Shown here: positions 34,513 through 42,568 of the stretch, piece by piece
Numbering within the stretch: the first letter of the stretch is position 1
How the letters are laid out: each line of letters begins with the position of its first letter
Source of the DNA: Desertivirga arenae
GTDB lineage: Bacteria > Bacteroidota > Bacteroidia > Sphingobacteriales > Sphingobacteriaceae
Reading direction: 5' to 3'
NCBI RefSeq assembly: GCF_017355785.1
Contig: NZ_JAFEWE010000004.1
Span: forward strand, 310,001 to 374,000
DNA length: 64,000 bases
Position numbers and translations under genes: made by a program
Notes under the pieces: generated by a model
Told to the model about the DNA's origin: nothing
Seen by the model: only the letters and a program-made list of their open reading frames with translations
Database searches by the model: none

Positions 34513-36321
34513 TTATTGTGCAAATCTCTTTGCGTTGATCTTACGCTCGTTTTCTGTCAGATAGATTTTACGTAAACGCATGCTTTGAGGAGTTACTTCT
34601 ATGTACTCGTCAGCCTGGATATATTCCATTGCTTCTTCCAGAGAGAATTTGATGGCAGGTGCAATACGCGTGTTGTCATCTGTTCCTGATGCACGCATGT
34701 TAGTCAACTGCTTTCCTTTTACAATATTTATCACCAGGTCATTATCGCGGATATGCTCCCCAAGGATTTGGCCTTCATAAACTTCAGCTCCCGGGTCAAC
34801 AAAGAAACGGCCGCGATCCTGTAGTTTATCAATAGAATAAGCTGTCGAAGAGCCTTTCTCCATCGATACCAGTACTCCGTTTAATCTTCCAGGGATCTGA
34901 CCTTTCCACGGCTCATATGCTTTGAAGCGGTGCGCCATGATAGCCTCACCCGCTGTCGCGGTAAGAACATTGTTTCTCAGTCCAATGATCCCGCGGGATG
35001 GAATTTCAAATTCAAGATGCTGAAGATCTCCTTTTGGTTCCATGATCAGTAATTCACCTTTACGTTGAGTAACCAGTTCAATAACTTTACCTGCAACATC
35101 TCCTGGTACGTCAACGATCAAAGTCTCAACAGGCTCACATTTAACCCCATCGATTTCTTTAACGATAACCTGTGGTTGTCCTACTTGTAACTCATATCCT
35201 TCACGACGCATAGTTTCGATCAATACAGACAAGTGAAGAATACCTCTTCCGTAAACCAGGTAAGCATCAGGAGACTCAGTTTCAACAACCTTTAATGCAA
35301 GGTTCTTTTCGGTTTCCTTGTATAAACGCTCGCGCAGACGTTGAGAGGTTACAAATTTACCCTCTTTACCAAAGAATGGGGAATTGTTTATCGTGAACAA
35401 CATATTCATGGTTGGTTCATCGATTTTGATAACTTCTAATTGCTCAGGATTTTCAAAATCAGCAATTGTATCACCAATGTCAAAACCTTCAATACCAACA
35501 ACTGCACAAATATCACCAGAACCTACTTCCTGAACTCTAACTTTTCCTAAACCTTCGAAAGTATAAAGTTCTTTGATCCGGCTTTTTACAACCTTACCAT
35601 CTCTTTTAACCAGAGATACTGGCTGATTCTCTTTTATCACTCCACGTGCAACACGACCGATCGCAATACGACCAACGAATGAAGAATAATCCAGAGATGT
35701 AATCTGCATTTGAAGAGTACCTTCAAATACCGGAGCAGGCGGAATATTCGCCAGGATAGCATCCATTAGAGGGAAGATGTTGTCAGTCGGCGTTTTCCAA
35801 TCTGTGTTCATCCAACCTTGCTTAGACGATCCGTAAACAACCGGAAAATCCAATTGCTCTTCAGTTGCATCAAGGTTAAAGAACAGTTCGAAGATCTGCT
35901 CATAAACTTCTTCCGGGCGACAGTTCTCTTTGTCTACCTTGTTTACCACCACAATGGGTTTCAATCCAAGGGAAAGAGCCTTCTGTGTTACGAAACGAGT
36001 TTGTGGCATCGCACCTTCAAAAGCATCACAAAGTAGTAATACTCCGTCGGCCATTTTCAATACACGTTCCACCTCGCCACCAAAGTCGGCGTGGCCCGGA
36101 GTATCTATGATGTTAATTTTAACGTCTTTATATTTTACAGACACGTTCTTTGAAACGATGGTAATACCACGTTCACGCTCCAAATCATTGTTGTCAAGGA
36201 TCAATTCACCAGTCTCCTGATTGTCCCTGAAAATTGCACATGAGTGTAAAATCTTATCAACCAGAGTAGTTTTACCGTGGTCAACGTGTGCGATAATCGC
36301 AATGTTTCTAATATTCTGCAT
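34513..36321 (-). CDS. typA: Translational GTPase TypA/BipA
   Basis: A 602-residue ribosome-associated GTPase involved in 50S assembly and stress adaptation. G1 is AHVDHGKTTLVDKIL near residue 12, G2 RERGITI, G3 DTPGHADFGGE and G4 NKVDKE. The EF-G-like beta barrel, domains III and V and the specific C-terminal domain (ending LTENERKINAKRFAQ) follow. Length is standard. A TACCTTTG box lies 24 bases upstream of the ATG on the reverse strand. Confidence 0.97.
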   Translation of the reverse strand: MQNIRNIAIIAHVDHGKTTLVDKILHSCAIFRDNQETGELILDNNDLERERGITIVSKNVSVKYKDVKINIIDTPGHADFGGEVERVLKMADGVLLLCDAFEGAMPQTRFVTQKALSLGLKPIVVVNKVDKENCRPEEVYEQIFELFFNLDATEEQLDFPVVYGSSKQGWMNTDWKTPTDNIFPLMDAILANIPPAPVFEGTLQMQITSLDYSSFVGRIAIGRVARGVIKENQPVSLVKRDGKVVKSRIKELYTFEGLGKVRVQEVGSGDICAVVGIEGFDIGDTIADFENPEQLEVIKIDEPTMNMLFTINNSPFFGKEGKFVTSQRLRERLYKETEKNLALKVVETESPDAYLVYGRGILHLSVLIETMRREGYELQVGQPQVIVKEIDGVKCEPVETLIVDVPGDVAGKVIELVTQRKGELLIMEPKGDLQHLEFEIPSRGIIGLRNNVLTATAGEAIMAHRFKAYEPWKGQIPGRLNGVLVSMEKGSSTAYSIDKLQDRGRFFVDPGAEVYEGQILGEHIRDNDLVINIVKGKQLTNMRASGTDDNTRIAPAIKFSLEEAMEYIQADEYIEVTPQSMRLRKIYLTENERKINAKRFAQ

Positions 36322-36424
36322 GAAAAATGCTTCTCAAAATTTGCGCAAAGGTAGCGTTTTATTTTTGTATTTCCTTGTATTTATAAACTTGAAAACTAAT
36401 GACAATCAGGCATTAACAAAAGTT

Positions 36425-36432
36425 TAACTTTG
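36425..36432 (+). promoter_or_regulatory. -7 box TAACTTTG of the small cysteine-rich gene
   Basis: Perfect TAnnTTTG match, only 3 bases before the ATG at 36436, consistent with leaderless transcription. Confidence 0.45.
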
Positions 36433-36435
36433 TTT

Positions 36436-36594
36436 ATGGAACTCCAGGAACTGTTAGTGGCTGCTTTGTTTCTAATTGCAGTGAGTTATATTGGAAGAAG
36501 TATTTACAGGAATGCCCGTCCACAGAATGGCTGCGGTACTAGTTGTAAATGCGGAATTGACTTTTCGGAAATTGAAAAGGAGTCACAAGATTAG
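36436..36594 (+). CDS. Small cysteine-rich membrane protein (FeoB-associated type)
   Basis: A 52-residue gene between typA and ispF. It has one N-terminal transmembrane helix (LLVAALFLIAVSYIGRSIY), a short basic turn, the cysteine cluster NGCGTSCKCG (C33, C37, C39) and a short acidic tail. This is the layout of FeoB-associated Cys-rich membrane proteins. No feoA or feoB is in the window, so the link to ferrous iron transport is by resemblance only. It is transcribed opposite to both neighbours and its start is immediately preceded by a perfect -7 box. Confidence 0.7.
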   Translation: MELQELLVAALFLIAVSYIGRSIYRNARPQNGCGTSCKCGIDFSEIEKESQD

Positions 36595-36607
36595 TCTTTA
36601 AAGAAGC

Positions 36608-37090
36608 TTATGCTTTCTTTTCTATCAGACATACTGCATAGGCTACAACACCTTCTTCTCTACCGATAAAACCCATTTTTTCATTTGTAGTAGCCTTAAT
36701 TGAGATGTCCTCCTCAGAAATTGAAATTGCTTCAGCTATATGCCTTTTCATTTCAGGTACATGTGGATTCACTTTTGGTGCCTCAAGACATATCATTGCG
36801 TCAATATTACCGATAGTCCAGCCTTTTTCTCCAATAAGCCTTACACATTCTTTCAGTAAAAGTAAGCTGCTTATCCCCTTCCAACGATCGTCCTTATTCG
36901 AAAAATGATAACCTATATCCCTTAAGTTTGCTGCTCCAAGTAAAGCGTCACAAATTGCATGAAGCAACACATCTGCATCACTATGTCCGTAAGCACCGCT
37001 ATGATGCTCTAATTTTACGCCGCCCATTACAAAAGGGTGTCCTTCCTTTAATTCATGGACGTCAAATCCAAAACCTACTCTTATTTTCAT
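36608..37090 (-). CDS. ispF: 2-C-methyl-D-erythritol 2,4-cyclodiphosphate synthase
   Basis: MEP isoprenoid pathway enzyme that cyclises CDP-methylerythritol 2-phosphate with loss of CMP. The 160-residue trimeric enzyme has the zinc ligands D10 and H12 (GFDVHEL) and the histidine of GAYGHSDADVLLHAICDALLGA (read as AYGHSDADVLLHA then ICDALLGA). ATTNEKMGFIGREEG is the C-terminal signature. Its ATG overlaps the porV stop (ATGA at 37090-37087 on the reverse strand), so it is translationally coupled to a type IX secretion gene. dxs of the same pathway is at 42569. Confidence 0.96.
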   Translation of the reverse strand: MKIRVGFGFDVHELKEGHPFVMGGVKLEHHSGAYGHSDADVLLHAICDALLGAANLRDIGYHFSNKDDRWKGISSLLLLKECVRLIGEKGWTIGNIDAMICLEAPKVNPHVPEMKRHIAEAISISEEDISIKATTNEKMGFIGREEGVVAYAVCLIEKKA

Positions 37091-38283
37091 TTTTTTTCAG
37101 CAAAGGTAAACGCTAATGAAAATCTAAGTGTATTGGCAAGCGGGGATTTTTGCTGATTAGCCAAAATATAGGCAAAGTCAAGATTAAAATAATTGTACTG
37201 AAGTCCTGCCCCAAGTGTCAAGTAGTTCCGGTTGCCTTTATTCGGGTTTTCGTAAATATAGCCTGCCCTTAATGCAAACTGCTTGTTATAAACGTACTCT
37301 AGTCCTGCCGAATAGCTTATTTCCTGCATCTCCTCTTTGAAACCTCCGGGTGCATCTGTAAAAGATCCGAATATTGCAGATGGCACAGATAGGGTTGCGG
37401 GATCTCGTCCCGATACAATAACTGTTTCATTGTCTTCCGTCCTTGTTACTGGAGGAGAGGGGACTAGTAATTTATTAAGATCAAGAGCAAAGGTAAGTTC
37501 GCTTAAAGCGTCAGGGAAGAACGTAGCTGCTCCCCCTAAACGAAAGTTCGTGGGAAGGAATACTTTGTTATTGCTTCCTTCAACATATTCGATCTTATTT
37601 CCAATATTTGAAATATTCAGTCCGGCCGCTAATCGCGAATCATATCCTAAAAAAACGGTTTCTTTCTTAAGATAAGCCGAAACATCTGCTGCCAATGCTG
37701 TTCCTGGTTTTGCCTGACCATTACCTGTAACCATATTTGATCCCAGATTAGACCTTATGAACCTCAGGGCTGTTCCCAGTGAAAAGTTCTCTCCAAATTT
37801 TCGGGCAAAAGTTCCGTCAATGGCAAACTCATTAGGACTGTAACTTCCCGTGGATTGCCCGGATTCATTAGTTAAGGCAATGTCTCCCAGAGAAAAATAA
37901 CGAAGGCTTCCTCCAATCACATTCCTGTCGTCAACTCTATAGTAACCACTTAAGTAAGCCAAATTTATATCAGGAACGAGTCTTTGCAGCCAAGGACTAT
38001 AGGATAATGAAACGCTCCCATTGCCCTGAGTAAAAGCAAGCTTTGATGGGTTCCAATGGATTGCATTGGCATCAGGTGATACCGCAACACCAGCTTCACC
38101 CATTGCTCCAGCTCGTGAGTCCGGACCAATCAATAAAAACGGCACACCTGTTTGTATTAATCTGCTTCCAGATCGTCCGTCTGTTGTTGTTTCATCGACC
38201 GTGCTTTGTGCAATAGTATCAAGTGAAGTAGATGTCAGGATAAATAAAGACAACGCCTTAATTATCTTGTTATAACCTTTCAT
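37087..38283 (-). CDS. porV: Type IX secretion outer-membrane channel protein PorV
   Basis: A 398-residue FadL-like beta barrel with signal peptide (cleavage near residue 26). In the type IX system PorV shuttles cargo from the Sov/SprA translocon to the PorU sortase complex. Family hallmarks are GPDSRAGAMGEAGVAVSPDAN near residue 55, WNPSKLAFTQ, and SLSYSPWLQRLVPDINLAYLSGYY (read as SYSPWLQRLVPDINLAYL). It ends in barrel strands with the outer-membrane-like terminus LRFSLAFTFAEKK. gldJ is divergent, 230 bases away. No porU is present on either side. Confidence 0.9.
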   Translation of the reverse strand: MKGYNKIIKALSLFILTSTSLDTIAQSTVDETTTDGRSGSRLIQTGVPFLLIGPDSRAGAMGEAGVAVSPDANAIHWNPSKLAFTQGNGSVSLSYSPWLQRLVPDINLAYLSGYYRVDDRNVIGGSLRYFSLGDIALTNESGQSTGSYSPNEFAIDGTFARKFGENFSLGTALRFIRSNLGSNMVTGNGQAKPGTALAADVSAYLKKETVFLGYDSRLAAGLNISNIGNKIEYVEGSNNKVFLPTNFRLGGAATFFPDALSELTFALDLNKLLVPSPPVTRTEDNETVIVSGRDPATLSVPSAIFGSFTDAPGGFKEEMQEISYSAGLEYVYNKQFALRAGYIYENPNKGNRNYLTLGAGLQYNYFNLDFAYILANQQKSPLANTLRFSLAFTFAEKK

Positions 38284-38311
38284 GCTTTAAAAGTATTAAA
38301 AAAACGTTTAC

Positions 38312-38323
38312 AACAACAATTAT
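38312..38323 (-). repeat. 12-base element ATAATTGTTGTT, copy 3
   Basis: Exact reverse-strand copy in sense orientation, 29-40 bases upstream of the porV ATG. A TACTTTTA box, one mismatch from the -7 consensus, lies between it and the gene. Confidence 0.4.
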
Positions 38324-38513
38324 TTGGGCATAAAGACGAAAAAGTGGCGTCTGTTATATGCTCTTATTTACAGGATCCTTTCTAATAAAATTCGTAACCC
38401 TTAATTAATGTTTTCGTATCAGGAGCTTGTTAACACATTACACATCTGCTTAAATCATTTTTTTATGTTAATGATTTATAGCTACTTTTAGCAATTAATG
38501 CTCATAATAAAAA

Positions 38514-40127
38514 ATGAAAAGAATATCAATAGTTTTTACAACGGGGTTGCTTGTGCTGGGATTGTTTGGGACTGCATGTAAAAGCAAAAGCGGAGGCGCT
38601 TCTACAAAAACCGGCTGGAAGTATAATGACAAATACAACGGCGGTTTTCAGGTAGCAAAAAAAGTTAAGCCAGGTGCAGGTCCGGGCTTAATTGCTATCG
38701 AAGGAGGAACTTTCGTTATGGGTGGTAGCCTTGATCAGGATTTATCCTATGAATTTGATAACGTAAGAAGACGGGTTTCGGTGGCCTCTTTCTATATGGA
38801 TGAAACTGAAGTTTCAAACGTAGACTGGCTGGAATATCTTTATGATCTTCGTCAGAAGTTTCCGAACGACAGGGAACTATATTATAACGCACTTCCTGAT
38901 ACTCTTGTATGGAGACGTCCATTATCCTATAATGAGCCTTATGTAGACAATTACTTACGTCACCCTGCATATCAGGATTATCCGGTAGTGGGTGTTACCT
39001 GGGAACAAGCGGTTGCCTATTGTGAATGGCGTACAGATCATGTGAACGAAGGCATACTTCGGGAAAGAGGTATTCTGGCTGATTTTAAAACTAAGACAGG
39101 TAAAGGAAAAGGCCAGGCAGCGGGTGCATCAACAGCTTCAGCTGAGCCCTTCAATACTGATATATATTTAAACGGGCAGATCAGAGGAGAAGGAGTAGAT
39201 GGAAAAAGGATGATCAAAGATCTAAGTCCAAATGCTCAGGCTTCTGGTGCAGGTGCAAAAAAGGGAGGAGCTCCAACACGCCCAGCGAGATTGGAAGATG
39301 GGATTTTAACCCCTCCTTACAGACTTCCTAGTGAAGCTGAGTGGGAATATGCAGCTTTAGCTTTGGCTGGAAATACTGAATACGAGAACATCAATGATGG
39401 TAAGATATATCCATGGAATGGTTTAGGTGTACGTTCAGCTAAACAAAGTACCAGAGGTTTGATCATGGCTAACTTTAAAAGAGGGCAGGGTGATAATATG
39501 GGTACTGGTGGCTATCTTAACGATAAAGCCGATATTACTGCACCTGTAAAGAGTTACATTCCTAATGACTTCGGTTTGTATAACATGGCAGGGAACGTGA
39601 ACGAATGGGTGAGAGATACTTACAGAAAGTTATCTTTCGAGGATTTCGAAGATTTTAACCCTTTCCGTGGTAACCAGTATGTAAACAAGCGTCTGGCCGA
39701 TAGAAATACCGGAGTTTATGCCAAGGATAAATACGGTAAACCAATAAAAGATGCCGCTCCTTCAAGGAAGAAGCAATCTTGGAAGGAACTGAACGGAGCT
39801 GTTGATTCCGCTAAAAATACAGCTATCGCAGGCAAGCCGTTCGATCCGGATATGCGAGGATTCAGAGACACGGTAAACGCGAAACTTTACGGTACCTCTA
39901 CCCTGGTTAATGATCAGTCAAAGGTTTATAAGGGAGGATCCTGGAATGACAGAGCTTATTGGTTAAACCCTGCGACAAGAAGATTTATGCAACAAGATGA
40001 GTCGAGTGCAGAAGTAGGGTTCAGATGTGCCATGAATATGGTGGGTACAGCCGAGATTAATCCGAAAGGCAAGCCTCAATTCCGTCAGCCACCTTCAAAG
40101 GCTGCTAAATCACTTTCAAAGAAGTAA
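38514..40127 (+). CDS. gldJ: Gliding motility / type IX secretion lipoprotein GldJ
   Basis: A 537-residue lipoprotein (lipobox LFGTAC, cysteine 22) with a formylglycine-generating-enzyme-like (SUMF1) fold. Evidence includes GGTFVMGGSLDQD near residue 63, RLPSEAEWEYAAL near 267, NDFGLYNMAGNVNEWVRDTY near 345 and KGGSWNDRAYWLNPATR near 480. Insertions rich in G, A and K interrupt the domain at about 185-255. GldJ stabilises the GldK/N ring and is required for gliding and type IX secretion; GldK shares the fold but the N-terminal SGGASTKTGWKYNDKYNGGF pattern favours GldJ. porV lies divergent next to it. Confidence 0.88.
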   Translation: MKRISIVFTTGLLVLGLFGTACKSKSGGASTKTGWKYNDKYNGGFQVAKKVKPGAGPGLIAIEGGTFVMGGSLDQDLSYEFDNVRRRVSVASFYMDETEVSNVDWLEYLYDLRQKFPNDRELYYNALPDTLVWRRPLSYNEPYVDNYLRHPAYQDYPVVGVTWEQAVAYCEWRTDHVNEGILRERGILADFKTKTGKGKGQAAGASTASAEPFNTDIYLNGQIRGEGVDGKRMIKDLSPNAQASGAGAKKGGAPTRPARLEDGILTPPYRLPSEAEWEYAALALAGNTEYENINDGKIYPWNGLGVRSAKQSTRGLIMANFKRGQGDNMGTGGYLNDKADITAPVKSYIPNDFGLYNMAGNVNEWVRDTYRKLSFEDFEDFNPFRGNQYVNKRLADRNTGVYAKDKYGKPIKDAAPSRKKQSWKELNGAVDSAKNTAIAGKPFDPDMRGFRDTVNAKLYGTSTLVNDQSKVYKGGSWNDRAYWLNPATRRFMQQDESSAEVGFRCAMNMVGTAEINPKGKPQFRQPPSKAAKSLSKK

Positions 40128-40145
40128 GTACTATTTAAGATAGAG

Positions 40146-40175
40146 AAAGCCCGGGGAGATGTCTTCGGGCTTTTC
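40146..40175 (+). terminator. Intrinsic terminator after gldJ
   Basis: Perfect 8-bp stem AAAGCCCG/CGGGCTTT with a 12-base loop and a short T run. Confidence 0.7.
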
Positions 40176-40185
40176 TGTTATAAGC

Positions 40186-40214
40186 AAAAAAAGCCCGGTA
40201 AAAATTACCAGGCT
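40186..40214 (-). terminator. Intrinsic terminator after glyA
   Basis: On the reverse strand, stem AGCCTGGTAA/TTACCGGGCT (one mismatch), short loop, then seven T. It lies about 40 bases after the glyA stop. Confidence 0.8.
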
Positions 40215-40256
40215 CTTATGCATTATTTTTATTATAGTAAATCTGATCAGAATTCT

Positions 40257-41528
40257 TTATTTGTATAAAGGGAACTCCTCCATTAACTCTTCAACCTTCT
40301 TGCGAACTTTTTTAAGAGCTGCCTGGTCATCAGAATTCAGGATAACAGTATCGATCAGGTCAACAATTTTATCCATGTGCTTTTCTTTCAAACCACGGCT
40401 GGATATTGCTGCTGAACCTACACGAATTCCTGAAGTAACAAATGGCGATTTGTCATCGAAAGGAACCATGTTCTTGTTAACTGTAATATGAGCTTGCTGT
40501 AAAGCAGCTTCAGCAACTTTACCCGTAATATTTTTATTTCTAAGGTCAATCAACATTAAATGATTATCAGTACCTCCTGAAATAATTTCATAACCGCGAC
40601 TTACAAAAGCGTCAGCCATTGCAGAAGCGTTTTTCTTAACTTGTGTTACATATTTTAAATAGTCGTCTGTTAATGCTTCTCCGAAGGCAATAGCTTTAGC
40701 AGCGATAACATGCTCTAATGGTCCACCCTGAGTTCCAGGGAAAACAGCCATATCAAGAAGTGAAGACATCGGTCTGATTTCACCTTTAGGTGTTTTTAAA
40801 CCGAAAGGATTTTCAAAGTCTTTACCTAACATGATCATTCCACCACGAGGTCCTCTCAACGTTTTATGCGTTGTGGTTGTAACAACATGGCAATGCGGTA
40901 GCGGATTATCAAGAAGCCCTTTAGCGATCAAACCAGCAGGGTGTGAAATATCCGCCAAAACTAAAGCTCCTATCTGGTCAGCTACTTCACGGATAAACTT
41001 ATAATCCCACTCACGTGAATAAGCAGACGCACCACATACTATCAATTTCGGTTTCTCTCTAAGAGCAGTTTCTTCCAGTTGCTTGTAGTCGATTCTTCCA
41101 GTTTCTTTTTCAACTCCGTAGAAGAATGGTTGGTAAAGCTTACCAGAAAAGTTAACAGGAGAACCGTGAGTTAAGTGTCCTCCATGAGAAAGATCAAATC
41201 CTAAGATTTTATCACCAGGTTGAAGCAATGCAAGCATCACAGCAGCATTTGCTTGTGCCCCTGAGTGAGGCTGAACGTTTACCCACGCTGCGTTGAAAAG
41301 TTCTTTAGCGCGCTCAATTGCGATTGTTTCAATTTGATCTACAACTTCGCAGCCACCGTAATAACGCTTTCCCGGAAGTCCTTCTGCATATTTGTTTGTA
41401 AGGACAGATCCCGCTGCTTCCATTACCTGTTTGCTTACAAAGTTTTCAGAAGCAATAAGCTCCAGACCGCTTTCCTGGCGCTCCAGTTCTTCTTCAATCA
41501 GCTTAAAGATAACTTTATCTTTCTTCAT
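40257..41528 (-). CDS. glyA: Serine hydroxymethyltransferase
   Basis: PLP enzyme interconverting serine and glycine with transfer of one carbon to tetrahydrofolate. The 423-residue protein has the PLP lysine K222 in [24 protein letters not shown] near residue 28, [11 protein letters not shown] near 84 and DISHPAGL near 193. It follows scpA by 24 bases on the same strand, so the two probably form an operon. A terminator sits just downstream. Confidence 0.97.
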   Translation of the reverse strand: MKKDKVIFKLIEEELERQESGLELIASENFVSKQVMEAAGSVLTNKYAEGLPGKRYYGGCEVVDQIETIAIERAKELFNAAWVNVQPHSGAQANAAVMLALLQPGDKILGFDLSHGGHLTHGSPVNFSGKLYQPFFYGVEKETGRIDYKQLEETALREKPKLIVCGASAYSREWDYKFIREVADQIGALVLADISHPAGLIAKGLLDNPLPHCHVVTTTTHKTLRGPRGGMIMLGKDFENPFGLKTPKGEIRPMSSLLDMAVFPGTQGGPLEHVIAAKAIAFGEALTDDYLKYVTQVKKNASAMADAFVSRGYEIISGGTDNHLMLIDLRNKNITGKVAEAALQQAHITVNKNMVPFDDKSPFVTSGIRVGSAAISSRGLKEKHMDKIVDLIDTVILNSDDQAALKKVRKKVEELMEEFPLYK

Positions 41529-41552
41529 TACTTATGTTTGATTAATTATAAA

Positions 41553-42314
41553 CTACTCTAATTCGGTATTTTTTTTGTTCGACACCCAGAAATCATTAAA
41601 ACCTAGACCTGTCTGAATTGATATTAATTGCTGTTGCAACATTTCCAACACCGCAAGGAAATTGTACACAAAGTGCACCCTGTTTTCTGAATTCCTCAGC
41701 ATCTGTTGAAAATCAATTTTCTCGTTGAGACTTAATAACTCGCCGATCACCTTTTTTTGTTGCTCAATAGTATAGGGATATTGTACAACTGTATGAGTTG
41801 CGTCAACACTTCTGCTCCTGTATCTGCTCATCATTCGTTCGTAAACAAGTAATAAACGATACAAACCTAACGTAGATAGCTCTTCTCCAGCTTCAGATGT
41901 TTCAGCCGCAAGTTTAAGATCCTCAGCAATATTTCCACGTTTTTCCTGCTTGAATCGTTCTGCTTCCAGCACTCTGAGCTCTTCAGAAACCTGTTTGAAT
42001 CTTTTGTATTCAATCAGCTTCTGCACAAGGTCTTTCTTCAAATCAACCTCATTCCCAACCTCGTCAAGTTCAGGGCGGGGTAAAAGCATCTTTGCTTTTA
42101 TGCGCATTAACGTAGCTGCAATGAAGATAAACTCGCTGGCAATCTCAATGTTGAGGGCATTCAGTTGTTGAATATAACCGAGAAAGTCGTCTGTAATTCT
42201 TGCAATTGGAATGTCGTGAATATCCAGCTCATCCCGTTCAATGAAGAACAAAAGAAGATCAAAGGGGCCTTCAAACTGTGGCAGCTTTATTGCGAAAGTT
42301 TCTTGCTGTATCAC
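41553..42314 (-). CDS. scpA: Segregation and condensation protein A
   Basis: Kleisin subunit that bridges SMC heads, with ScpB, in chromosome condensation. The 253-residue protein starts with the typical LPQFEGPFDLLLFFIERDELDIHDIPIARI (read as FEGPFDLLLFFIERDELDI). It continues with the FIFIAATLMRIKAKMLLPRP segment and ends in the winged-helix part FLAVLEMLQQQLISIQ. The start is GTG at 42314; there is no ATG upstream of the conserved N-terminus. A perfect -7 box lies 7 bases upstream. scpB is not in the window. Confidence 0.93.
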   Translation of the reverse strand: MIQQETFAIKLPQFEGPFDLLLFFIERDELDIHDIPIARITDDFLGYIQQLNALNIEIASEFIFIAATLMRIKAKMLLPRPELDEVGNEVDLKKDLVQKLIEYKRFKQVSEELRVLEAERFKQEKRGNIAEDLKLAAETSEAGEELSTLGLYRLLLVYERMMSRYRSRSVDATHTVVQYPYTIEQQKKVIGELLSLNEKIDFQQMLRNSENRVHFVYNFLAVLEMLQQQLISIQTGLGFNDFWVSNKKNTELE

Positions 42315-42321
42315 CGCGAGG

Positions 42322-42329
42322 CAAAAATA
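42322..42329 (-). promoter_or_regulatory. -7 box TATTTTTG of scpA-glyA
   Basis: Perfect TAnnTTTG match on the reverse strand, 7 bases before the scpA GTG. Confidence 0.5.
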
Positions 42330-42568
42330 AAAAAAATGGGGGTTATATTCTTATTGTAAGTACGAAAAGATTCTGCTGGAGGAAACGATGCTTATTTTAT
42401 TACCATCCCGACAGGTAGAATTTAGAACAATCCCTGATTGAAAGCGTTGAACATGACAATCTGTTGAGCTAATGAGCCTGTATACGGTTTGTAAATAAAC
42501 TCAATCCAGTCATATTTTGTCAATTTTATTGAGTTAATTTGTGGTTTATTTTTTAACAACCTACCAGT

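Noticed and set aside
42315-42568. Riboswitch upstream of dxs
   Set aside because: The 254-base gap is long enough, but I see neither a thiamine-box pattern nor a terminator or anti-terminator pair.
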